DNA of 48,902 nucleotides, taken from positions 1 to 48,902 of the forward strand of contig JAAXGM010000009.1 in the NCBI GenBank assembly GCA_012267435.1, in the 5' to 3' direction. The notes beneath the pieces are model-generated. The model saw nothing but the letters and a program-made list of their open reading frames with translations. It made no database searches and had not been told where the DNA came from. A program made the position numbers and the translations under genes. Below are positions 15,640-24,426 of this stretch, piece by piece. The number at the start of each line of letters is the position of its first letter. Positions within the stretch are counted from its first letter, which is position 1. Origin of the DNA: Gemmatimonadota bacterium (GTDB lineage Bacteria > Gemmatimonadota > Gemmatimonadetes > Longimicrobiales > Gaopeijiaceae).

Positions 15640-15938
15640 ACGGCGGTGCCGGCCGCGGTCACCATGAGCATGTTATTGATCACCTCGTAGTCCAGGTCGA
15701 CGGACACGACCGCGTTGGCGCCCCGGTCGGCGGCGCGCTCGGCCATCTCGCGCAGGGCGTGCGCGCGTGCGTTGCTCAGCGCGCGCTCGTATGCGCCGGA
15801 ACGCCCGCCCACGACATCGCGGACGGCTGCAAACAGATCCTTGAAGATGTTGGCGCCGATGATCGCCTCCCCGGTGACGATGCCGAGATAGTCGCGCACG
15901 GGACGTCCTTCCAGCGTTGGCGTGGTGGTAATGATCAT
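15630..15938 (-). CDS. YbjQ/UPF0145 family protein
   Basis: 102 aa. [40 protein letters not shown] and the C-terminal [12 protein letters not shown] are typical of the YbjQ (PF01906) family, small pentameric cytosolic proteins listed as putative heavy-metal-binding without a proven reaction. The length is normal. It lies 76 bp downstream of purD and 42 bp upstream of mutM on the same strand. Its last codons carry a candidate ECF promoter for mutM. Confidence 0.9.
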   Translation of the reverse strand: MIITTTPTLEGRPVRDYLGIVTGEAIIGANIFKDLFAAVRDVVGGRSGAYERALSNARAHALREMAERAADRGANAVVSVDLDYEVINNMLMVTAAGTAVET

Positions 15939-16014
15939 GGTTTCCCTTCTTCACATAGTGGGTTGTTGAGGTTGCACTGCGGTGCGCGGCCCGGTGTCGG
16001 GGTCGGACGAGAAG

Positions 16015-17292
16015 TCAGCTTCTCGCCAGCTCCCGCCATCCTATGTCGGAACGGAAGTATCTGCCTTCGAAACGGATCCCGCGCGCGGCGCGCCGGGAAC
16101 GCTCGGCCGCCTCCGCCAGCGTAGCGCCGAGCCCGGTCGCGGCGAGCACGCGTCCTCCCGCCGTCAGCACCTTGCCTTCGTCGTGCCGGGTGCCCGCGTG
16201 AAAGAGCAGCATGTCGGGGTCGTCGGCCAGCGACCCGGGGACCTCCATGGCCGCGCCCGTCCGATAGGACCCGGGATACCCCTCGGCCGCCAGCACGGTG
16301 GCCACCGCGGCTCCCCCTGCGGCGTCGGCACGGTATCCGGCGAGCCCGCTCCCGTCGGCGACCGCCATCATCGGGTCCAGCAGGGAACCCTCGAGCAGAG
16401 GAAGCACGACCTGGGTCTCCGGGTCCCCGAAGCGGCAGTTGAACTCAACCACCCTGGGACCCTCGTCCGTTAGCATCAGGCCGGCGTACAGGAGTCCGCG
16501 GAAGGGACAGCCAGCCTCGGCGAGAGCGTGCAGCACGGGATCCAGGATCTCGTCGCCGACACGCGCGATCAAGTCGGCGGTGGCCAGGGAGACCGGCGCG
16601 TACGCCCCCATGCCGCCGGTGTTGGGCCCGGTGTCGCCCTCGCCGATCCGCTTGTGATCCTGCGAGGCGACCAGTGGAACGGCCCGCTCCCCGTCGGCGA
16701 GGGCGAAGACGCTTAGCTCCTCGCCGGTCATGCGCTCCTCGATCACGACTTCGCGTCCGGCATCGCCCATGCTTCCCTCCACGAGCATCCGCCGGATCGC
16801 GACGCGGGCCTCTTCCGGGTCGTCGCATACGACCGCGCCCTTTCCCGCCGCCAGCCCGGAGGCCTTCACCACGCAGGGCCCGCCTCCCTCCACCACATAC
16901 GCTTCGGCCCGAGCCGCGTCGGTGAAGACGCGGTAGTCGGCGGTGGGCACGCCCGCGGCGCTCATGAGGTCCTTGGCGAAGGCCTTGCTCGATTCGATGC
17001 GCGCCGCCGCCCGCGAGGGTCCGAAAGCGGGCACGCCCGCGGCCTCCAGGCGGTCGGCGAGACCGAGCGCGAGCGGGACTTCCGGGCCGATCACCACCAG
17101 TTCCATCCGGTGCGTCCTCGCCCACGAGGTCAGCGCCTCCACGTCCGTCGGGGAGATGTCGACAGGCCGCGCCATCCCCGCCATCCCGGCGTTGGGGCGC
17201 GTCGCGTGGAAGCTGGCGTCGGGCGCGTCCCGGCCGAGCTTCCAGAGCAGTGCGTGCTCGCGCCCTCCGTTGCCGACGATCAGAATGCGCAT
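16015..17292 (-). CDS. purD: Phosphoribosylamine-glycine ligase
   Basis: 425 aa, full length for GARS. N-terminal MRILIVGNGGREHALLWKL, then SSKAFAKDLMSAAGVPTADY, ATP-grasp KASGLAAGKGAVVC, SQDHKRIGEGDTGPNTGGMG and FNCRFGDPETQ, all diagnostic. It ligates glycine to 5-phosphoribosylamine using ATP, step two of purine synthesis. It is a stand-alone enzyme, not fused to purM or purN. It starts 16 bp after the M48 protease gene and probably shares its transcript. No other pur gene is in the window. Confidence 0.97.
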   Translation of the reverse strand: MRILIVGNGGREHALLWKLGRDAPDASFHATRPNAGMAGMARPVDISPTDVEALTSWARTHRMELVVIGPEVPLALGLADRLEAAGVPAFGPSRAAARIESSKAFAKDLMSAAGVPTADYRVFTDAARAEAYVVEGGGPCVVKASGLAAGKGAVVCDDPEEARVAIRRMLVEGSMGDAGREVVIEERMTGEELSVFALADGERAVPLVASQDHKRIGEGDTGPNTGGMGAYAPVSLATADLIARVGDEILDPVLHALAEAGCPFRGLLYAGLMLTDEGPRVVEFNCRFGDPETQVVLPLLEGSLLDPMMAVADGSGLAGYRADAAGGAAVATVLAAEGYPGSYRTGAAMEVPGSLADDPDMLLFHAGTRHDEGKVLTAGGRVLAATGLGATLAEAAERSRRAARGIRFEGRYFRSDIGWRELARS

Positions 17293-17308
17293 GGCAGTGG
17301 TACCGGGG

Positions 17309-18340
17309 CTATCTGCGGATGTTGTCCCTGATCGAGTCGCTCATCCTGCGGGCCGCCCCGCGCATGGATCCGATGAAGCTGCGGGCCTCCTCCGCGTATG
17401 CCTCGGCCGCCGAGGATATGTCTTCGCGGTAGGACGGGTCGGGGTCGTCGCGCCGAGGGTACTCTCCCGCCACGATCCGGTCGTACTCGCCGCTCTCGAT
17501 CCAGCTCCGTATCTCGGAGAGCCGCAGGACCCAGAACGGATGGGTGACGCCGAGCAGGTTGAGCACCTTGAAGACGTGGTCGGCCACATCTCCGCCCTCG
17601 CGGTAGTCCTCGGCCTGGCTGACGAACTCGCCGAGGTTGAGGTCCGAGGAGGCGCCCCCGCCCGCCATCTTCATCATGGCGGTCATGGCGACATCCGCGT
17701 CCTGGATGGAGAGCAGCCCGGCGCGGTCCGAGGAGAGTTCGCTCTTGCGGGACCACTCCAGCAATCCCATGAGGACGGCGCGCGCGGCGAGTCCGACGAT
17801 CGGGAACCCGAGGCCGGCAAGCTGGATCAGCAGCACCATCATCGTGCGGTAGAGCACGTGTCCACTCACGATGTGACCCACTTCATGACCCAGGATGAAG
17901 GACAGCTCATCATCGTTCAGGATCAGGACGGTCCCCGAGTTGAGGATGATGAAGGGTTTGTCCATGCCGTATGCGCCGGCGTTGGCGATCGGGGTCTGGG
18001 AGACGTAGAGCGGGTACTCCTCGGTGTCCAGCGTCTCCACGATGTCCCGGTATCGCTCGTAGATGTGGCCGTACTGGCGCTCGCTCACCCGCAGCGCGTT
18101 CGCCTGGAACGCGAGCCGGATGGGCTTCTCGCCGAAGAAGCCGAAGAGGGTCTTCAGGACTTCGTCGAAGACGGGAAGCTTGCGCAGCGCCGCCAGGGCC
18201 GCCCGATCCGCGGGGTGTTCCCACGAGCGCGATGATATGCCCGTGAGGATGCGGCGCGCGTGTGCGTGGGGTGCGCCGCTGCCGTTTCCACTGGCGTTCT
18301 CGGCCGCGCCGCTGCCACGGTCTGCGTCAGAACCGTCCAT
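17309..18340 (-). CDS. M48 family zinc metalloprotease
   Basis: 343 aa from ATG 18340, chosen because GGAG lies seven bases upstream; the ORF-track start at 18454 adds 38 residues of non-coding character. The catalytic motif is GHEVGHIVSGH (HExxH). A hydrophobic stretch follows (MMVLLIQLAGLGFPIVGLAARAV) and then ELSSDRAGLL, the ExxxD region holding the third zinc ligand. It lacks the N-terminal TM hairpin of HtpX and begins with a Gly/Ser/Ala-rich tail. M48 members take part in membrane-protein quality control. A candidate ECF promoter lies about 80 bp upstream, in line with a stress role. Confidence 0.87.
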   Translation of the reverse strand: MDGSDADRGSGAAENASGNGSGAPHAHARRILTGISSRSWEHPADRAALAALRKLPVFDEVLKTLFGFFGEKPIRLAFQANALRVSERQYGHIYERYRDIVETLDTEEYPLYVSQTPIANAGAYGMDKPFIILNSGTVLILNDDELSFILGHEVGHIVSGHVLYRTMMVLLIQLAGLGFPIVGLAARAVLMGLLEWSRKSELSSDRAGLLSIQDADVAMTAMMKMAGGGASSDLNLGEFVSQAEDYREGGDVADHVFKVLNLLGVTHPFWVLRLSEIRSWIESGEYDRIVAGEYPRRDDPDPSYREDISSAAEAYAEEARSFIGSMRGAARRMSDSIRDNIRR

Positions 18341-18423
18341 GGTGATTCTCCTTTGGCGGACGCCTCGCGTCCTGGTACTCGTGTTGGCCGCGCCGGGCTC
18401 CCCCCCGCCGTGGTCGGTTCTCG

Positions 18424-18450
18424 TACGCCCTGCCCGGAACCCAGGTTTCC
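18424..18450 (-). promoter_or_regulatory. Candidate ECF promoter upstream of the M48 protease gene
   Basis: Minus strand GGAAAC (18450-18445), 17 bp, CGTA (18427-18424), inside the 141-bp gap between the PLP-enzyme gene and the M48 gene. The predicted leader is about 75 nt. It shares both hexamers with the sigma-operon promoter and differs by one base in spacer length. Confidence 0.5.
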
Positions 18451-18481
18451 GCACCCGGTCCGCCGTACTTGCGGCAATCCT

Positions 18482-19666
18482 TCACCCGCCGGGTCCCCGG
18501 GACAGGGCATGGTCGAGATCCTCGAGCAGGTCCCGCGGGTCCTCGATTCCCACCGACAGCCGTACCAGGCGGCCGCTGACTCCCATCTCGTCCCTGCGCT
18601 CGCGCGGCACCGACGCGTGGGTCATGAGCGCGGGCACCGAGATGAGCGATTCCACCCCGCCCAGGCTCTCCGCGAGCGCGAAGATGCGCGTGCCCTCCAC
18701 CAGCCGCCGCACCGCATCCTCCGTCGGCAGGGTGGCGGACACCATGCCGCTGAACCCGGCCATCTGGCGCGCGGCCAGTTCGTGCTGCGGGTGGGAGGAA
18801 AGGCCCGGGTAGTGCACCTCTTCGACGGCCGGATGGGCCTCCAGGAAGCGCGCCACCGCCAGCCCGTTGGCGTTGTGCTCGCGCATGCGCACATGCAGGG
18901 TCTTGGCGCCGCGCAGACAGAGCCAGCAGTCCATGGGGCCGGGCACGCCGCCGGTGGACTTGCGCAGGAAGCGCAGCCGGTCGTCCAGGTCCGGGTCGCG
19001 CACCGTGAGAACGCCGCCGATGATGTCGCTGTGGCCGTTCAGGTACTTGGTGGTCGAGTGCATCACGATGTCCGCGCCCGTCTCGTGCGGGCGCTGGTTC
19101 ACGGGCGTCGCGAAGGTGTTGTCCACGCACAGGAGCACGCCGGCGTCGCGGATGGCTTCGGCGGCCGCGCGCAGGTCGCACAGGCGCATCATCGGGTTGG
19201 TCGGGGTCTCGAGAAGGACCAGCCGCGTGTTGGGCCTGAGCGCGTCGCGGATCCGCTGCGGATCCCTCGCGTCCACGAAGGAGAAGGAGAGGCCGGCCCG
19301 GTCCAGCACCTGCGTGGCCAGCCGCGTCGTCCCGCCGTAGGTGTTCTCCTCGCAGACCACGTGGTCGCCCGCGGACAGCAGGCGGGCCACGCAGTCGATG
19401 GCGGCCATCCCGCTCGCGAAAGCGATGCCGTGGGACGCCGCTTCCAGAGAGGCGACGTTGCGTTCCAGGGCTTCGCGGGTAGGGTTCTGGACACGCGCGT
19501 ACTCCCAGGGCCATCCCTGGTCCAGTCCCGGCTGCACATAGGTCGAGGTCTGGAAGATGGGGGGCATGATGGAGCCGGTGTGCGGCTCGGGTCCCTGTCC
19601 TCCGTGAATCGCGAGTGTTGCAAGCCGATGATCCGGCGGTTGTATTCTTGCAGAGGGCTGGGTCAT
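18482..19666 (-). CDS. Cys/Met-metabolism PLP enzyme (cystathionine gamma-synthase/lyase type)
   Basis: 394 aa from ATG 19666 (TQPSARIQPPDHRLATLAIHGG); the ORF-track start at 19885 crosses a repeat. Typical landmarks: PPIFQTSTYVQ, the R/NPTREALE substrate loop, FASGMAAIDCVARLL, and the PLP lysine in MHSTTKYLNGHSD, with GGVESLISVPALMTH near the C-terminus. The fold-type I trans-sulfuration family includes MetB, MetC, CTH and methionine gamma-lyase, which cannot be separated safely by eye; the retained ESL..PA motif suggests gamma-synthase or gamma-lyase. It is divergent from glmM and separated by 284 bp that hold repeat copy C. Confidence 0.88.
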   Translation of the reverse strand: MTQPSARIQPPDHRLATLAIHGGQGPEPHTGSIMPPIFQTSTYVQPGLDQGWPWEYARVQNPTREALERNVASLEAASHGIAFASGMAAIDCVARLLSAGDHVVCEENTYGGTTRLATQVLDRAGLSFSFVDARDPQRIRDALRPNTRLVLLETPTNPMMRLCDLRAAAEAIRDAGVLLCVDNTFATPVNQRPHETGADIVMHSTTKYLNGHSDIIGGVLTVRDPDLDDRLRFLRKSTGGVPGPMDCWLCLRGAKTLHVRMREHNANGLAVARFLEAHPAVEEVHYPGLSSHPQHELAARQMAGFSGMVSATLPTEDAVRRLVEGTRIFALAESLGGVESLISVPALMTHASVPRERRDEMGVSGRLVRLSVGIEDPRDLLEDLDHALSRGPGG

Positions 19667-19718
19667 GGATCCGGATTGCGTCCGAAGGGGTTCTGGACAG
19701 CGGTCACGGGCTCGAATG

Positions 19719-19783
19719 TAGCAGTCCGCGGATGAATCCGCCCGCGCACCGAGAGTGGCGAGGCGCCGGGCTGGCAAGGCGCT
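19719..19783 (+). repeat. Dispersed ~65-bp repeat, copy C
   Basis: Plus-strand sense TAGCAGTCCGCGGATGAATC ... CGAGAGTGGCGAGGCGCC ... GGCTGGCAAGGCGCT, in the 284-bp divergent region between the PLP-enzyme and glmM genes. It reads toward glmM, just as copies A and B read toward their downstream genes. The whole gap (19667-19950) otherwise shows only a hairpin at 19789-19813 and no recognisable riboswitch. Confidence 0.82.
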
Positions 19784-19788
19784 CCCGA

Positions 19789-19813
19789 GGCCGAATAGCA
19801 GGGCTATTGGGCC
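19789..19813 (+). other. Hairpin next to repeat copy C
   Basis: AATAGC-AGG-GCTATT forms a perfect six-pair stem flanked by GGCC on each side (GGCC at 19789-19792 and 19810-19813). It follows repeat C directly and could act in the glmM leader or as a terminator for minus-strand transcription. No T-run is present. Copies A and B lack it. Confidence 0.4.
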
Positions 19814-19950
19814 GAGAAGCAACGCGGAGCGAAGCGATCCAGCGCGGATGCATCGCCGCTCGAATGCCGGGGGGAGTTTGTCCACGGGCCGCCAGTCCGC
19901 GCGACGGGACGAAGGCGAGTCCCGCCGCCCACCAGAGGAGTTCGCCAGTC

Positions 19951-21369
19951 ATGCCAATCGTTCTTCCGCCCGATCTCATGGTGAGCGTCTCGGGTTTCCG
20001 GGGACGGGTGGGAGATCCGCTCACGCCCGAGCTGGTCACGGCGCTGGCGGCGGCATACGGAGTTTTCCTGCGGGGCGAGGGCGGAGGGCGATCCGTGATC
20101 CTGGGACGTGACTCGCGGACCTCCGGGCCCATGCTCGCCGCCGCCGCCGCCGCCGGACTGGCGTCGGTGGGGTGCGACGTGGTCGACATCGGCATCGTCC
20201 CCACCCCTGCGCTCATGATGGCGGTTCGCGACGCCGGGGCGGCGGGCGGGATGGCGGTCACCGCGAGCCACAACCCGGCGGAATGGAACGCTCTCAAGTT
20301 CGCCACCGCGGAAGGAATGTTTCTGGACGCATCGGGGATGGCCGGCTTCCGTCGGCTACTCGCGGAGGAGATTCCGCGCGCGTCGTGGGATCGGGTCGGA
20401 GAGGTCACGCGGGACGAGGGTGCGGCCCGGCGACACCTGCGGGCGGTGCTGGCGCTTCCGTTCCTGGATGTCTCCGCGCTGCGTGTGCGCGGTTTCTCCG
20501 TGGCGCTCGACTGCGTTCGCGGGGCGGGCGGCGCGGTCATGCCCGAGCTGCTGGAGCGTCTGGGATGCCGCGTGCACGCCATCGGGTTGGACATGGATGG
20601 GCGTTTTCCGCGCGATCCCGAGCCGACGGCCGCGAACCTGGGGGCTCTTGGCGCGCTGGTGCGGGAGAGTGGGGCCGACCTGGGGATGGCGGTGGATCCC
20701 GATGTCGACCGCCTGTCGCTGGTGGATGAGACCGGTGATCCGGCCGGCGAGGACTTCACCCTCGCCCTCGCGGCGGCGGCGGTGACCCGGCGGCTTCCGG
20801 GCCTCGTGGTGACCAACCTGTCCACCAGCCAGGTGGTCGAGGACGCCGCGGCCGCCAACGGGGCGAGGACATTGCGTGCGCCGGTGGGAGAGATCAACGT
20901 GGTGCGCCGCATGCGGGCGGAGGATGCCTTGGTCGGTGGGGAAGGGAACGGCGGGGTGATCGTGCCGGCGCTGCACCACACCCGCGACGCGCTGGTGGGC
21001 GCCGCGCTCGTGCTTCAGCATCTACTCGACGAAGGACTCTCGCTGACGGCGGCCATCGCCCGCTATCCGGACTACCGCATCGTGAAGGAAAAAGTCGCGT
21101 TCCCGAGGGAGGCCCTGGAGGCCGCGTACGCCCGCCTCCGGCAACGCTGGCCCGGCGCCGACCGGGACCGCACCGACGGACTGCGGCTCACCTGGCCCGA
21201 GCGCCGCGAGTGGCTGCACGTGCGACCCTCCGGCACGGAGCCGGTGGTTCGGCTGATTGCGGAAGCGCCGGCCGGGCCGCGGGCGCGGGCGCTCGTGGAG
21301 GAGGCGCGTGGCGAGCTGGCCCGGCTGGCGCGTTCCCCCCAGGACGCGGGCGCGGTAGCTTCCGGGTAG
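19951..21369 (+). CDS. glmM: Phosphoglucosamine mutase (PMM/PGM superfamily)
   Basis: 472 aa from ATG 19951 with GAGGAG 12 bases upstream; the longer ORF start at 19615 crosses the repeat. Domain 1 has VSGFRGRVG and the phosphoserine loop TASHNPAEWN. Domain 2 has the metal loop DPDVDRLSL. Domain 3 has the sugar loop GEGNGGV. Domain 4 has the phosphate loop RPSGTEPVVRL. The SVSGxRG start is like the Bacteroidetes type rather than the E. coli FGTDGIRG type. Adjacency to glmS supports glucosamine-6-P to glucosamine-1-P conversion for UDP-GlcNAc; a phosphomannomutase or phosphoglucomutase activity cannot be excluded. Confidence 0.9.
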   Translation: MPIVLPPDLMVSVSGFRGRVGDPLTPELVTALAAAYGVFLRGEGGGRSVILGRDSRTSGPMLAAAAAAGLASVGCDVVDIGIVPTPALMMAVRDAGAAGGMAVTASHNPAEWNALKFATAEGMFLDASGMAGFRRLLAEEIPRASWDRVGEVTRDEGAARRHLRAVLALPFLDVSALRVRGFSVALDCVRGAGGAVMPELLERLGCRVHAIGLDMDGRFPRDPEPTAANLGALGALVRESGADLGMAVDPDVDRLSLVDETGDPAGEDFTLALAAAAVTRRLPGLVVTNLSTSQVVEDAAAANGARTLRAPVGEINVVRRMRAEDALVGGEGNGGVIVPALHHTRDALVGAALVLQHLLDEGLSLTAAIARYPDYRIVKEKVAFPREALEAAYARLRQRWPGADRDRTDGLRLTWPERREWLHVRPSGTEPVVRLIAEAPAGPRARALVEEARGELARLARSPQDAGAVASG

Positions 21370-21429
21370 CGCCTCCGCCGGCGGGACCGCCGCAGGGGTG
21401 CCCGAACGACATCGTCATCGAAGAAAGGA

Positions 21430-23268
21430 ATGTGTGGAATAGTCGGATACGTGGGTCCAGGTGATGCGACCCCCGTGCTGCTCGAAGGCCTCCGCCGCCT
21501 GGAGTACCGCGGATACGACTCGGCCGGTCTCGCGGTGGTCAACGGCGACGCCCGGCTGAGCGTGGTGAAGCGGGCGGGCAAGCTGGGGCAGGTGGAGGCG
21601 GCCATCGGCCGCGACTCTCCCGAGGGCGGTTGCGGCATCGCCCACACGCGCTGGGCCACCCACGGGGCCCCGACCGAGCGCAATGCCCATCCCCATGTCA
21701 GTCAGGATGGCGGCGTGGCTCTGGTGCACAACGGCATCATCGAGAACGCAGCCCCACTCAGGCGACGGCTCGAGGCGCGCGGATACCGGTTCCGGAGCGA
21801 TACCGACACCGAAGTGGTCGTGCACCTGGTCGATTTCTTCCTCAAGGAGGGGTCTCCGCTGGAGGAAGCCCTCGCGCTCGCGCTGGAACGCGTCGAGGGG
21901 ACCTATGGCATCGCGGCGGTCTCCGCGCACGAGCCGGACAAGCTGGTCGCGGCGCGCCAGGGAAGCCCGCTCCTGCTCGGGGTGGGGACGTCGGGCCAAT
22001 ACCTGGTGGGCTCCGACGCGGCCGCCGTCGTGGCCCAGACGCGCGACGTCGTCTACCTCGCGGACGGCGACTACGCAAAGCTCGAGCGCACCGGCTACCG
22101 GGTCTACCACATGGGGCGGGGCACGGTGCGCCGCTCGGTGCATCAGGTGACCTGGGACCTGTCCGCGATCGAGCGCGGCGGCTTCGAGCACTTCATGCTG
22201 AAGGAGATCTTCGAGCAGCCGAGCAGTCTGCGCGACGTGCTTCGGGGGCGGCTGCTGGAGGCCGACGGAATGGCTCGCCTGGGCGGGATCGAGCGGCACC
22301 GGGAGGAACTGCTCTCGCTGGATCGCGTGGTCATGACGGCGTGCGGGACCAGCTGGCACGCCGCGCTGATCGGCGAGTACATGCTCGAGGATCTCGCGCG
22401 CATACCGGTCGAAGTGGAGTACGCGTCCGAGTTCCGCTACAAGAACCCTGTTCTGGACGAGCGCACGCTGGTGGTCGCGATCAGCCAGTCCGGAGAGACG
22501 GCCGACACGCTGGCCGCGTTGCGGGAAGCGCGCCGCAGGGGAGCGCGCACCATGGGCATCGTCAACGTGGTGGGCTCGTCCATCGCGCGCGAAACCGCGT
22601 TCGGCTGTCACCTGCACGCGGGGCCCGAGATCGGGGTGGCGTCCACCAAGGCCTTCACCAGCCAGCTCATGGTGCTCGCCCTGTTCGCCCTCTGGATGGG
22701 ACGGCGCCGACAGGTCTCGCTGCTGGGCGGGCGTCGCATCGTCCAGGCCATGCGGGCCCTCCCGGGACAGGTGGAGGAGGTCCTGAAGCTGAACGATTCC
22801 ATTCTGGAACTGGCGCGCACCTACCAGGACGCGCCCAACTTCCTCTACCTGGGCCGCGGCCACCAGTTTCCGGTGGCGCTGGAGGGGGCGCTCAAGCTCA
22901 AGGAAGTGAGCTACATCCACGCCGAAGGCTATCCCGCGGCGGAGATGAAGCACGGGCCGATCGCGCTGATCGACGAGGCCATGCCGGTCGTGATCCTCGC
23001 ACCGAGCGACCCCGTCTATCCGAAGGTCGTGTCCAACATCGAGGAGGTGAAGGCGAGGAACGCGCGCGTGATCGCCGTCGTCAGCGAAGGCAACTCGGAA
23101 CTCGAGGACAAGGTGGATCACGTCATCCGCGTCCCGGACACGCTGCCCTTCCTGCGCCCCGTGCTCACCACGGTGCCGCTTCAGCTGCTCGCCTACCACA
23201 TCGCCGTCCTCCGGGGCTGTGACGTGGACCAGCCCCGCAACTTGGCCAAGTCGGTCACGGTCGAGTGA
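21430..23268 (+). CDS. glmS: Glutamine-fructose-6-phosphate aminotransferase
   Basis: 612 aa. MCGIVGYVG supplies the N-terminal nucleophile Cys after Met removal. [13 protein letters not shown] and a class II glutaminase domain follow to about residue 240, then two SIS isomerase domains with [35 protein letters not shown] and the C-terminal [13 protein letters not shown]. It makes glucosamine-6-phosphate from fructose-6-phosphate and glutamine, feeding GlmM encoded 60 bp upstream. AAAGGA lies immediately before the ATG. I see no glmS ribozyme; the 60-bp gap is too short for one. Confidence 0.97.
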   Translation: MCGIVGYVGPGDATPVLLEGLRRLEYRGYDSAGLAVVNGDARLSVVKRAGKLGQVEAAIGRDSPEGGCGIAHTRWATHGAPTERNAHPHVSQDGGVALVHNGIIENAAPLRRRLEARGYRFRSDTDTEVVVHLVDFFLKEGSPLEEALALALERVEGTYGIAAVSAHEPDKLVAARQGSPLLLGVGTSGQYLVGSDAAAVVAQTRDVVYLADGDYAKLERTGYRVYHMGRGTVRRSVHQVTWDLSAIERGGFEHFMLKEIFEQPSSLRDVLRGRLLEADGMARLGGIERHREELLSLDRVVMTACGTSWHAALIGEYMLEDLARIPVEVEYASEFRYKNPVLDERTLVVAISQSGETADTLAALREARRRGARTMGIVNVVGSSIARETAFGCHLHAGPEIGVASTKAFTSQLMVLALFALWMGRRRQVSLLGGRRIVQAMRALPGQVEEVLKLNDSILELARTYQDAPNFLYLGRGHQFPVALEGALKLKEVSYIHAEGYPAAEMKHGPIALIDEAMPVVILAPSDPVYPKVVSNIEEVKARNARVIAVVSEGNSELEDKVDHVIRVPDTLPFLRPVLTTVPLQLLAYHIAVLRGCDVDQPRNLAKSVTVE

Positions 23269-23329
23269 TGGTGCGGGCGCGGGAACGGGAGGTCACGCCC
23301 GCTGGCGCGGACGGCGCGAGAGGCGCGAG

Positions 23330-23770
23330 ATGAGGATCGTCCTCCAGCGCGTGGCGCGCGCCTCGGTGACCGTCGACGGTTCGGTGGTGGGGCGCATCGA
23401 CGGCGGACTCCTGCTGCTCGTCGGGTTTACCCGAGAGGACCGCGTGGACGCGCTCGAGTGGATGGCGAACAAGGTGCTGGGGCTGCGCGTCTTCAACGAT
23501 CCGCGGGGCAGGATGAACCTGTCGCTCCGGGATGTCTCCGGCGATGTTCTGGTCGTGAGCCAGTTCACGCTGTACGGCGATACCCGCAAGGGACGCCGGC
23601 CGAGCTTCGTGCGGGCGGCGGGGCCCGATGTGGCGGTGCCCCTCTACGAGAACTTCGTTGCGCTCTTGCGGGAGAAGGCTCCGGGTCGGGTCGAGACTGG
23701 CGTGTTCGGCGCCATGATGGATGTGGAACTCGTAAACGATGGCCCCGTGACCCTGGTGTTGGAACGATGA
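23330..23770 (+). CDS. dtd: D-aminoacyl-tRNA deacylase
   Basis: 146 aa from ATG 23330, preceded by GAGAGG; the ORF-track start at 23219 lies inside glm[18 protein letters not shown], the catalytic [17 protein letters not shown] and the C-terminal [10 protein letters not shown] carrying the Gly-cisPro motif identify DTD. It hydrolyses D-amino acids or glycine from mischarged tRNAs in the cytosol. Its stop overlaps the maf start (ATGA). Confidence 0.96.
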   Translation: MRIVLQRVARASVTVDGSVVGRIDGGLLLLVGFTREDRVDALEWMANKVLGLRVFNDPRGRMNLSLRDVSGDVLVVSQFTLYGDTRKGRRPSFVRAAGPDVAVPLYENFVALLREKAPGRVETGVFGAMMDVELVNDGPVTLVLER

Positions 23771-24426
23771 CCGGCGGGCCGTCGGATGGGCGGGGCCCTG
23801 GCCTCGTTCTCGCGTCCCGGTCGCCCAGGCGCGCGGATCTGCTCACCATGCTGGCGATTCCGTTCGAGGTCGACCCCGCGGACATCGTGGAGGAGGTCCT
23901 GCCCGGAGAGGGCCCGGTCTCGCATACCCGACGCCTAGCCGAGGAGAAGGCGCGCGCCGTGGCGGGGCGCCGGTCGGGCCGGCTGGTGCTGGGTGGCGAC
24001 ACGGTGGTGGTGCGGGACGGGACCATCCTGGGCAAGCCCCGGGGCGTCGATGACGCGGTCGCGATGCTCATGAGCTTGGCGGGCCGGGCCCACGAGGTGG
24101 TCAGCGCGCTGGCGCTGGCGGAGCCCGACGGGTGCGTGCGCGCCGGCGTCTCCCGAACCACGGTGTGGCTGCGATCCTTCGGCGAGAGGGAGGCTCGGGC
24201 CTACGTGGCCACCGGGGAACCGATGGACAAGGCGGGGGCCTATGCCATACAGGGCGCCGGCGCGGTGCTGGTGGAGTCGCTGGAGGGCGACTACTTCACG
24301 GTGGTGGGGCTGCCCGTGCCGCTGCTCGTGGGCCTGCTGGGCGCCGCAGGCGTCCCGTATGGGTTCGGTGGCTGGGCAACGGCGTCCGCGGGAGAAGTGA
24401 TACCGGGAACCGGAGCGCGGTTGTGA
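23767..24426 (+). CDS. maf: Maf-like nucleoside triphosphate pyrophosphatase
   Basis: 219 aa. [14 protein letters not shown] at the N-terminus, [28 protein letters not shown], and [18 protein letters not shown] with [10 protein letters not shown] are the Maf/HAM1-like fold motifs for hydrolysing dTTP/UTP or modified nucleotides. The ORF-track call starting at 23458 belongs to another frame of dtd. Start ATG 23767 overlaps the dtd stop and its own stop overlaps the glpK start (GTGA), so dtd-maf-glpK are likely translated in series. Which Maf subtype (YhdE or YceF) is not resolved. Confidence 0.93.
   Translation: MTGGPSDGRGPGLVLASRSPRRADLLTMLAIPFEVDPADIVEEVLPGEGPVSHTRRLAEEKARAVAGRRSGRLVLGGDTVVVRDGTILGKPRGVDDAVAMLMSLAGRAHEVVSALALAEPDGCVRAGVSRTTVWLRSFGEREARAYVATGEPMDKAGAYAIQGAGAVLVESLEGDYFTVVGLPVPLLVGLLGAAGVPYGFGGWATASAGEVIPGTGARL

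Noticed and set aside
19667-19950. SAM or other riboswitch upstream of the PLP enzyme
   Set aside because: I looked for it because of the methionine link; no recognisable core, only the dispersed repeat and a hairpin.
21370-21429. glmS ribozyme or riboswitch
   Set aside because: The gap is only 60 bp and shows none of the conserved core.
21415-23199. 594-aa minus-strand ORF
   Set aside because: Antisense to glmS; His/Arg-rich read of the complementary codons.
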